From Treponema sp. (GTDB taxonomy: Bacteria > Spirochaetota > Spirochaetia > Treponematales > Treponemataceae), in the NCBI GenBank assembly GCA_017613485.1, contig JAGADS010000331.1:1-12742 (forward strand): a stretch of 12,742 nt of DNA, read 5' to 3'. The position numbers and the translations under genes were made by a program. This document shows positions 1 through 5,363 of the stretch, in pieces (within the stretch, counting starts at the first letter, position 1; every line of letters starts with the position of its first letter). The notes under the pieces are model-generated. The model had not been told where the DNA came from and searched no databases. It saw only the letters and a program-made list of their open reading frames with translations.

Positions 1-2
1 CA

Positions 3-185
3 TACGAATTCACCGCGTATGTAAAGAACATCAACGAAAACCACAGTGAGGGACTTCAAAAAAAGTGCAATGCGTTGTATGATTACAGCAGGTTCGTAGG
101 AAAAGTACGTCGCAACAAGGACAGCGGAATAAGACTACGTGAGAATAGAGAAGAGTTTTTACGGTTTTTTGCTTGCAAAAAATGA
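3..185 (+). CDS. C-terminal fragment of a probable PD-(D/E)XK nuclease / putative transposase family protein (5' end outside window)
   Basis: This frame is open from the left edge to TGA at 183-185 and gives about 60 residues. The pattern NIN-x-NH, then L-x-KKC, then L-x-DYSRFVGKVR resembles the region after the nuclease core in Rpn/PDDEXK_2-type transposase-like proteins, where an N-IN-G-N ... KC-x-L-x-DY-x-x-F-x-x-KVR pattern is common. In that family the chain usually continues with a helix rich in Ala/Val and ending near a conserved Cys-Ile. Here it ends instead with a short basic FLRFFACKK tail, so the gene may be truncated or degraded at its 3' end, where hairpin repeats follow directly. 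The nuclease active site would lie upstream of the window. Family assignment is from memory of the motif only. The alternative is an unrelated hypothetical protein. Confidence 0.45.
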   Translation, partial: YEFTAYVKNINENHSEGLQKKCNALYDYSRFVGKVRRNKDSGIRLRENREEFLRFFACKK

Positions 186-192
186 GAGCCTT

Positions 193-252
193 AGCAAGCA
201 GCAGCTTGCGACGAGCAAGGAAAAACTCTAAGAGCAAGCAACAGCTTGCGAC
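193..252. repeat. Pair of 20-bp direct repeats, each an internal hairpin
   Basis: Two copies that differ at one base lie at 193-212 and 233-252, with a 40-bp period. Each reads AGCAAGC(A/G)-x-CAGCTTGCGAC-like sequence, and GCAAGC/GCTTGC pair as a 6-bp stem with a 4-nt loop. A further 9-bp inverted repeat (AGAGTTTTT at 152-160, AAAAACTCT at 221-229) brackets the first copy. A palindrome TTTTTTGC-TT-GCAAAAAA sits at 165-182 in the end of the preceding gene. Together they make a compact structured block between a transposase-like relic and the next gene. It could be a dispersed intergenic repeat family or a remnant of recombination. A transcript-end role is possible, but there is no U-tract after the GC stems. 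Confidence 0.6.
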
Positions 253-256
253 TATA

Positions 257-283
257 TTGAAAAACACTCCAAAATGGTATATT
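257..283 (+). promoter_or_regulatory. Candidate extended -10 promoter for the gene at 292
   Basis: TTGAAA at 257-262 is followed after 15 bp by TATATT at 278-283. TG at 275-276 makes an extended -10 element (TGGTATATT). The predicted transcription start, about 7 nt downstream, falls near 290, directly before the ATG at 292, so the message would be leaderless or nearly so. This is read from consensus only. Confidence 0.4.
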
Positions 284-291
284 TTTAAGGT

Positions 292-1113
292 ATGAGTGAA
301 CTGGACTTTCTCTGCGGGGAAATCACGAGACGATACGGCAACATCACACGTGCAAGAGGGGCATTTCTTTATACCGAGAAAAATGTGCGCCTCACTGACC
401 TTTTTCAGGAAAACGGCAAGGCAATACTAGGATGGGGAGGCGATTCTGCATTTACAATGTTCAAGAATGTGCTGAACCGTGGAATCACAGGAAGCTATGG
501 CACTGCATTCAACTACAGGATTCAAAAAGCTGTTTCTGATTTGCTCGGGGATTCCAGAACCGTATTTCTGTTCAATGACAAAAAATCAGCACTGGATGCC
601 TCAATCTCAATATGTCCTGAGGGCACCTCAATTTACAGGCCATGGGCTGATGCGGCACCGGACTGGAGAGATATTGATTCTGTGATTGTCTGTCCGCCAC
701 TTCCATGGTCAACAGACTGCTATATCGTTGCATTCAGGGATACAGAGGAAAACAAGGCAGCTCTCTCACAGGCGCAGGAAAAATTTCATACGGCAAGGTT
801 TCCCGCACCGCTTTGTGCCGCAATTTCCCGCTCAATCTACAATTTAATAAAGGCACTTCAAGTACGCTCGGAAAAAGACTGGTTCATCTACGACAAGTCA
901 CTCATGCCATACTGGGAGCGAAAAGGGCCTTACTTATACATAAAAAATGAAATTATCCCGAAAGAAAAATATGAGGATTTTATATGCCACTGTCTTGATA
1001 ACTCTGTCATAATAAATCCATATTACGGACAGCCTTCAATTGTTCCTTTTGGAGCAGACAGGGGTGTGTTCGCGTCACTTGTAAAAAATCCATTTAACGG
1101 AGAGAAAAAATGA
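292..1113 (+). CDS. Aminotransferase class III-like (GSA-type) shortened protein, function unknown
   Basis: The protein has 273 residues and no signal peptide or membrane segment. Its N-terminus (about 18-105) follows the layout of class III PLP aminotransferases: an R-A-x-GA-x-LY entry, a G-x-G-x-x-A segment, a G-x-x-G-T-A loop, and an FLFNDKKSALDAS stretch where these enzymes have a V-NSG-x-EA-x-x-A motif. The C-terminus (GPYLYI, then CLDNSVIINPYY, then QPSIVPFGADRGVF) resembles the small domain at their C-terminal end. True family members have about 400-430 residues. The central part with the cofactor-binding Asp and the PLP lysine appears to be missing, and the SG-x-EA signature is replaced by FNDKKSA. 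I infer a catalytically dead or repurposed relative. ATG 292 is the first possible start because TAA lies in frame at 286-288. AAGG at 287-290 is too close to act as a normal ribosome site. The stop overlaps the next gene by ATGA, so the two are probably co-translated. Confidence 0.6.
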   Translation: MSELDFLCGEITRRYGNITRARGAFLYTEKNVRLTDLFQENGKAILGWGGDSAFTMFKNVLNRGITGSYGTAFNYRIQKAVSDLLGDSRTVFLFNDKKSALDASISICPEGTSIYRPWADAAPDWRDIDSVIVCPPLPWSTDCYIVAFRDTEENKAALSQAQEKFHTARFPAPLCAAISRSIYNLIKALQVRSEKDWFIYDKSLMPYWERKGPYLYIKNEIIPKEKYEDFICHCLDNSVIINPYYGQPSIVPFGADRGVFASLVKNPFNGEKK

Positions 1114-1403
1114 CACAGACTGAATTAACCCTCTATATAATCAAGCTTGTACTCGGTGGACTTGCAACATTTTTTGCAATTCTTGTGTGGGGGAAAACCC
1201 GCGATGCCGCATGGATGTGCCTTGTGGCAGGCATTGTCCTTGAATACTGCGGCACCGTCTACAACATGTTCCTGGACTTTGGCGTGGTGTTCACAGGGGA
1301 TTTAAAGATTGCAGACATACCTCTGACTACAATTCTTTTCACCGTAGTGCCTCCCCTGTTCTTCATCCTCGCATTCATCCTGATATTAAGAAGAAAAAGA
1401 TAA
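1110..1403 (+). CDS. Small three-helix membrane protein, conserved-hypothetical type
   Basis: This 97-residue protein is almost entirely membrane: hydrophobic segments lie at about 7-26, 33-54 and 70-92, and it ends in a basic RRKR. The WGKTRDAAWMCLVAGIVLEY stretch joins helices 1 and 2 and is the most distinctive part; I believe related short proteins occur in treponemes, but no function is known to me. The start overlaps the stop of the aminotransferase-like gene (ATG at 1110, TGA at 1111). It has its own ribosome site GGAGAG at 1099-1104, 5 nt before ATG, so both coupling and independent initiation are possible. The gene ends 4 nt from the end of the convergent lipoprotein gene. No catalytic motif is visible. 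Confidence 0.75.
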   Translation: MTQTELTLYIIKLVLGGLATFFAILVWGKTRDAAWMCLVAGIVLEYCGTVYNMFLDFGVVFTGDLKIADIPLTTILFTVVPPLFFILAFILILRRKR

Positions 1404-1422
1404 CCTCTTACTTTGTCTTTTT
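1394..1422. terminator. Weak A/T-rich inverted repeat between convergent genes
   Basis: AAAAAGA (1394-1400) pairs with TCTTTTT (1416-1422) across a 15-nt loop that contains both stop codons. It would give an A-tract/U-tract in both directions, as expected of a bidirectional terminator. The stem has only one G-C pair and no GC core, so support is weak. Confidence 0.25.
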
Positions 1423-3498
1423 ATTTCCTTCCTTTCCGCCTTTCATTTCTCCATTGGGCCTGTCAGGTCTGTTGCCTTTCATGTCTGGAGGAAAATCACC
1501 AGGCTTAAAATCCGGTGGCATCTCTCCAGGCTTAAAGTCTCCACCGGGGAAACCATCTGCACTTCTCGGGTCTCCCATTCCGAATCCACCGAATCCACCG
1601 AATCCTCCTTCAGAAACTCCCTCATTGTAAACAAGGGTACCGCTCTCTGTTTTTATTGAAGTATCTCCGCTTCCTCCGCTTACCTTAGGCATTGAGGTAT
1701 AAAGGCCGTGGAAATTTTCTCCTCCGCTCACAGTGACTCCGCTCTTTACAAAATATATTTTTCCGCTTTCAAGGTTTGGAGAGCTTATCACGACAAGTCC
1801 ATAGGAAAGACCGGAAGGATTGGTAAAGGCAAACACAGGATTACCTGATGAATCCTCTACTGCCATTGTTGTTCCCGCGCTTCCTGTTACAGATGAGCCA
1901 AGAACAAATACATTCTGCGTGTTATTCTTGTTTGACGTGTTTGCATAGACCCTGTTTGATCCGCTTACCCCGACAGCAAGTCCGCCTGTAAATGTCAGGT
2001 CTCCGTCGCAGTCAAATCCATCCTCACTTCCCAAAGTTGAAAGTGCAACGATTGTTCCACCGCTGATGTTTATGTCACCGTTTGAATCGATACAGTCGCC
2101 TTTTGCAGAAGACGCATAAATCTTTCCACCGCTGATGTTTACAAATCCATCTCCGTCACGGCTTGCATTGATAGAATCATCCGTTGTCTCTATTACAAAT
2201 GAACCACCTGTAATCACAACTCCGAGTTTACCTTCTATTCCCTCTGGACTGCAGCTTTCCTTCTCGGTTACCTCAATTCCGTCAACATCATGGTATGTTA
2301 TGTTGTTACTCCATTCATCCTCAATTACACTGGCACTGGTCTTGATGTTGAATGTTCCTCCTGTTATGACTACCGTTGGATTCGGGTCATCATCAGTTGT
2401 CTCTGTTCCGGCATCTTCCTCTATATCCCATTTAGCGCTGATTGCTTTTCCGGTTGTATTGATGTTCACATTACCGTCTGTAATATAGATGAATCCTTCT
2501 CCGGGGTTCTCCTCGTCACCTTCAACTATAATTCCACGGCTCTGATCATTGGTGTGGTTTCCAGTTCCGTTCAAATTGAGTGTACCGCCTTCCATCACAA
2601 AACCGTTCTGGCTTCTGATGCAGTTTCTGCCGGATGAATTGACCGTGACTGTTCCCTCCAGAACGTGAATGTAATCCTTTGCGTAGATTCCGTGCTTGTA
2701 TCCTTCGTTGACAGTGAGGCTTCCGTTGTTTCCAGAAATGATGAGAGAGCCTTTTGTGTAAAGAGAGCCTTTTGTGTCTTTTCCCTGCGCCCACTTTTCT
2801 GTAAGCTCAGCGCCTTCCTCCGCGGTTCCTGTGTAGGATGCCGTGTAATAGTCTGTTCCCTCACTCTTACTGTAGCCTGTGCCGTATTCGCGACCGTCTG
2901 TAATCGTACTGTTTCCAGTCAGCACAAGGTACGTAGATGCTGCCTTTGAGACATTTATCGGGGCATAGTTTGCACTAGAGATTGATACGCCTGCTAACTC
3001 AAGAACAAGGGTAGAATTCTTTTTCGGCTCAATCTCCACACTTCCTTTTTCCAAAGTTCCGCTCAAAACAATTTTCAGGGCAGACTCTTCAGAACTGATT
3101 TTGATGTAAGTTCCTGCCGCATCGCTTGTCTCGGCTTTTATGGAAATGTTTTCATTCAGCTCAGTTTTTTCACCGACTGTCAGAGACTTGGATGCCGCAC
3201 TGTTTTGTCCGTAGGTCAGATTACTAAGATTAAGATAAAGCGTGTCTTCAACCTGAACTTCCGAAATTGCTTTTTCATCTCCTGTAAGAAGGGATAAATC
3301 AACTGCATTTTCCGCTGTAATCTTCATTGTCTTTTCTGAATTACCGGAATTATTCATGCCTCCCATTCCGAAAGGTCCGTTACCGAATGCCCTGTTATCT
3401 CCATTGTCTGGTTTTGCTGATACTTTCTGAGAGCATGACGGCATAGTGCAAAGCATGGCTAAAGTTAATGCAATGCAAAAAGATTTAGTGATTTTCAT
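1408..3498 (-). CDS. Exported lipoprotein with Cthe_2159-type carbohydrate-binding beta-helix-like domain
   Basis: The protein has 696 residues. A basic start, hydrophobic core and TMPSC lipobox put the lipidated Cys at residue 22, so it is probably anchored on the cell surface or the periplasmic face. After a Gly/Asn/Met-rich linker (about 30-55), residues from about 65 to 600 are rich in Ser/Thr/Asn/Gly, with many short N-I-x-GG(T/N) strands. These include NISGGK and NISGGT 23 residues apart, and D-S-I-N-A / D-C-I-D-S / D-G-F-D-C turns that suggest parallel beta-helix coils with acidic metal-binding turns. This fits the Cthe_2159 carbohydrate-binding family, which in other bacteria is often found near CotH-type proteins. 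The C-terminus holds a GGFGGFGGFG run (about 631-640) and a repetitive Pro/Asp/Lys/Gly tail to the end. The start is supported by AGGAGG (3504-3509 on the + strand) 5 nt before ATG. The likely role is binding acidic polysaccharide, which is inference. Confidence 0.8.
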   Translation of the reverse strand: MKITKSFCIALTLAMLCTMPSCSQKVSAKPDNGDNRAFGNGPFGMGGMNNSGNSEKTMKITAENAVDLSLLTGDEKAISEVQVEDTLYLNLSNLTYGQNSAASKSLTVGEKTELNENISIKAETSDAAGTYIKISSEESALKIVLSGTLEKGSVEIEPKKNSTLVLELAGVSISSANYAPINVSKAASTYLVLTGNSTITDGREYGTGYSKSEGTDYYTASYTGTAEEGAELTEKWAQGKDTKGSLYTKGSLIISGNNGSLTVNEGYKHGIYAKDYIHVLEGTVTVNSSGRNCIRSQNGFVMEGGTLNLNGTGNHTNDQSRGIIVEGDEENPGEGFIYITDGNVNINTTGKAISAKWDIEEDAGTETTDDDPNPTVVITGGTFNIKTSASVIEDEWSNNITYHDVDGIEVTEKESCSPEGIEGKLGVVITGGSFVIETTDDSINASRDGDGFVNISGGKIYASSAKGDCIDSNGDINISGGTIVALSTLGSEDGFDCDGDLTFTGGLAVGVSGSNRVYANTSNKNNTQNVFVLGSSVTGSAGTTMAVEDSSGNPVFAFTNPSGLSYGLVVISSPNLESGKIYFVKSGVTVSGGENFHGLYTSMPKVSGGSGDTSIKTESGTLVYNEGVSEGGFGGFGGFGMGDPRSADGFPGGDFKPGEMPPDFKPGDFPPDMKGNRPDRPNGEMKGGKEGNKKTK
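1581..1607 (-). repeat. 9-bp tandem repeat inside the lipoprotein gene
   Basis: Three copies of CGAATCC(A/T)C on the + strand run in direct tandem (1581-1589, 1590-1598, 1599-1607). They encode the GGFGGFGGFG run near residues 631-640. Copy number can change in frame, so the length of this linker may vary between strains. Confidence 0.75.
2055..2141 (-). repeat. Two identical 18-bp units 69 bp apart, marking beta-helix coils
   Basis: TTCCACCGCTGATGTTTA occurs at 2055-2072 and again at 2124-2141. The 69-bp spacing is 23 codons, about the length of one beta-helix coil. The encoded piece is (V/I)NISGG. The identity suggests that coils were multiplied by duplication, or that strong codon-level constraint is acting. 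Confidence 0.7.
2744..2777 (-). repeat. In-frame 18-bp tandem duplication in the lipoprotein gene
   Basis: AGAGAGCCTTTTGTGT occurs at 2744-2759 and 2762-2777 with an 18-bp period. It encodes the doubled KGSLYT/KGSL motif around residues 241-252. The frame is kept, so this is a recent-looking duplication of six residues. Confidence 0.75.
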
Positions 3499-3529
3499 AA
3501 TGACCTCCTCATCCCGTCAAAGGGGAATC

Positions 3530-3559
3530 TTGTCTTAACCGGTTGTCTTAAATATAGCA
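3530..3559 (-). promoter_or_regulatory. Candidate promoter and operator-like direct repeat for the lipoprotein gene
   Basis: On the - strand, TGCTATATT (3551-3559) is an extended -10 element with no convincing -35. The predicted start would be near 3544. Two identical 9-bp units, TTGTCTTAA on the + strand (3530-3538 and 3543-3551), lie 13 bp apart, and a palindrome AACCGGTT (3537-3544) sits between and over them. Their position across the predicted start site suits a regulator-binding site. No regulator gene is present to pair with it. Confidence 0.35.
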
Positions 3560-3642
3560 GAGGCCCGTAGAAAAAGAAATATCAATAACAAAAAGTTAAA
3601 TTTTATAACAAAGAATTTATAGCATAATTTTATCCAATTGAT

Positions 3643-3648
3643 TATAAT
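3643..3648 (+). promoter_or_regulatory. Candidate -10 box for the six-gene ABC operon
   Basis: A perfect TATAAT lies at 3643-3648, giving a predicted start near 3655 and a leader of about 54 nt. No TTGACA-like box is seen 15-19 bp upstream, so an activator may be needed or the real promoter may differ. The surrounding gap (3499-3708) is very AT-rich and otherwise holds only the divergent promoter elements. Confidence 0.4.
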
Positions 3649-3708
3649 ACAATTCAAAACAGTCTATGAACAGGGCTTTTTTGTCCTGCCCAGTTTTGGA
3701 GAAATAAA

Positions 3709-4644
3709 ATGATTGAACTTGAACATGTATCCAGAAAATTCGGGACATTCCGGGCGGTGGATGACATCAGTTTTTCTATTGAAACCGGAGAAATCGTCGG
3801 ACTTCTTGGACCAAACGGTGCCGGTAAAACCACAACCATGAGAATGATAAGCGGCTTTCTTGAACCATCAGAAGGCAGCATTCGCATCGACGGCATGGAC
3901 GTAACCGAGCATCAGGTAGAGACTAAAAAGAAAATCGGTTACATGCCTGAATCCGCACCACTTTACGGAGAAATGATTGTAGCAGACTATCTTGAATACG
4001 TTGCGAGAATGCAGGGACAGGATCCTCTTGTAAAGCTTCCAGAGCTTTGTGAGATTTGCGGACTCAAGGAAGTAATGCACAAGAACATTTCAGATCTTTC
4101 AAGAGGAAACAGGCAGCGTGTAGGTCTTGCACATGCACTTATGAGCGACCCTGAGATACTTATTCTTGACGAGCCGACAGGAGGCCTTGACCCGAATCAG
4201 GTAAGCGAGGTACGTTCGTTAATAAAGAAAATAGGCGAGACTAAAACTGTAATCATATCTACCCATATCCTGAGCGAAGTTGAGATGCTCTGTAACCGTG
4301 TAATCATTATATCAGACGGAAAGAAAGTTGCAGACTCCTCAACACAGAACCTTATGGACAGCTACGGTCATTCATTAAGAATCAAAATGGAAGTGGCAGG
4401 CTGCACACAGGATGAAATTAAGGCAGCAGTATCAAAGCTTGAAGGTGTTGCCTCATGCTCAATTACAGCCGGTGAGGAGAACACACTCTGCGTAAACGTC
4501 GGCGTAAGCAATAACTCAGACATACGGCCGAACCTTGCTTCTCTTGTTGTCTCATCAGGATGGAAGCTTTACGGTCTTGAAATGCAGAAAGACAGTCTTG
4601 AGGATGTGTTCAGAAATCTTACTGCAGGAGGTGAGGAAAAATGA
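3709..4644 (+). CDS. gldA: ABC transporter ATP-binding protein, GldA type
   Basis: This 311-residue protein is a complete ABC-2 exporter ATPase. It has Walker A GPNGAGKT (about 35-41, preceded by G34), the Q-loop region IGYMPE with Glu81 in place of Gln (usual in the GldA/CcmA/DrrA-like group), signature LSRGNRQRVGL (130-140), Walker B ILILDEP (150-156, catalytic Glu155), D-loop GGLDP (158-162) and the switch His186 in STH. The last 100 residues form a C-terminal domain, as in DrrA/GldA-type ATPases. GGAG at 3698-3701 lies 7 nt before ATG. It works at the inner face of the membrane and powers the permease encoded next, whose ATG overlaps this stop. The cargo is unknown. The gene symbol reflects family resemblance, not proven gliding function. 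Confidence 0.9.
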   Translation: MIELEHVSRKFGTFRAVDDISFSIETGEIVGLLGPNGAGKTTTMRMISGFLEPSEGSIRIDGMDVTEHQVETKKKIGYMPESAPLYGEMIVADYLEYVARMQGQDPLVKLPELCEICGLKEVMHKNISDLSRGNRQRVGLAHALMSDPEILILDEPTGGLDPNQVSEVRSLIKKIGETKTVIISTHILSEVEMLCNRVIIISDGKKVADSSTQNLMDSYGHSLRIKMEVAGCTQDEIKAAVSKLEGVASCSITAGEENTLCVNVGVSNNSDIRPNLASLVVSSGWKLYGLEMQKDSLEDVFRNLTAGGEEK

Positions 4645-5360
4645 AAAATACCAGACCCTGGAAAATCATACTTAAACGGGAACTAAAATCTTACTTTACA
4701 AGCCCTATGGCATATATTGTCTGTGCCCTGTTCCTTCTTTACACGGGCATCTCTTTTGTCTCAACTTTCTTTTTGATTGAGCGGGCGGAGCTCAGGGCAT
4801 TTTTTGAAACTTTGCCGCGCGTAATGAGCTTTTTCATTCCGGCAATGACCATGCGTATTTTTGCTGAGGAAAAGAAAAGCGGTTCAATAGAAACTTTGAT
4901 TACACTTCCTGTCACGACACGCGATGTGGTGGTTGGAAAATATCTTGCATCTTTTGTCTCATGCATCATCCTTCTTCTTCCTACTGCATTCTACGTGATT
5001 ATGTGCTGCATTTTCGGAAAGCCTGATATGGGACCGATTATCGGCGGTTACCTTGGCTCACTGTTTTTAATCGCTTCATTCTGTGCAATCGGACTTTTCT
5101 GCTCTGCAATCACAAAGAATCAGCTTATTGCATTTTTTGTAGGCGTTGCAATCTGTCTTGGTTTCTCCATGATAAACTATTTCATGCCGCTTGTTCCGGG
5201 ACCTCTTGTGTCGCTATTTACATTCATTTCAGCAACAAGTCATTTCCAGTCAATCTCACGCGGAATCATTGACACACGTGACATAATCTATTTTATCTCA
5301 CTGACCGCTCTGTTTTTTATATTGACCCTGCAGTCCGTCAACAATTCAAGGAGGGGATAA
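4641..5360 (+). CDS. gldF: ABC-2 type permease, GldF type
   Basis: This 239-residue membrane protein has about six helices (near 22-46, 58-73, 98-124, 132-156, 160-185 and 213-233). The cytoplasmic AEEKKSGSIETLITLPV stretch (75-91) between helices 2 and 3 is the hallmark of ABC-2 permeases, where an E-x-x-x-GT-x-E-x-L-x-x-x-P pattern contacts the ATPase. Size matches GldF-like permeases without extra domains. Its ATG overlaps the ATPase stop by 4 nt, and a strong GGAGGTG sits at 4627-4633. It should form the membrane channel part of the complex with the ATPase before it and the GldG-type protein 3 nt after it. Confidence 0.88.
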   Translation: MKNTRPWKIILKRELKSYFTSPMAYIVCALFLLYTGISFVSTFFLIERAELRAFFETLPRVMSFFIPAMTMRIFAEEKKSGSIETLITLPVTTRDVVVGKYLASFVSCIILLLPTAFYVIMCCIFGKPDMGPIIGGYLGSLFLIASFCAIGLFCSAITKNQLIAFFVGVAICLGFSMINYFMPLVPGPLVSLFTFISATSHFQSISRGIIDTRDIIYFISLTALFFILTLQSVNNSRRG

Positions 5361-5363
5361 AAA

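Noticed and set aside
165..182. TTTTTTGC-TT-GCAAAAAA palindrome as a terminator
   Set aside because: The stem is nearly all A-T, the loop would be 2 nt, and it lies inside the coding end of the fragment; too weak to call.
193..252. CRISPR array
   Set aside because: Only two repeats, each 20 bp and self-palindromic, with one short spacer and no cas gene nearby.
31..267. Minus-strand frame of 78 codons rich in Cys and Leu
   Set aside because: It is antisense to the nuclease fragment and the hairpin repeats; the Cys-rich text is the translation of the repeats.
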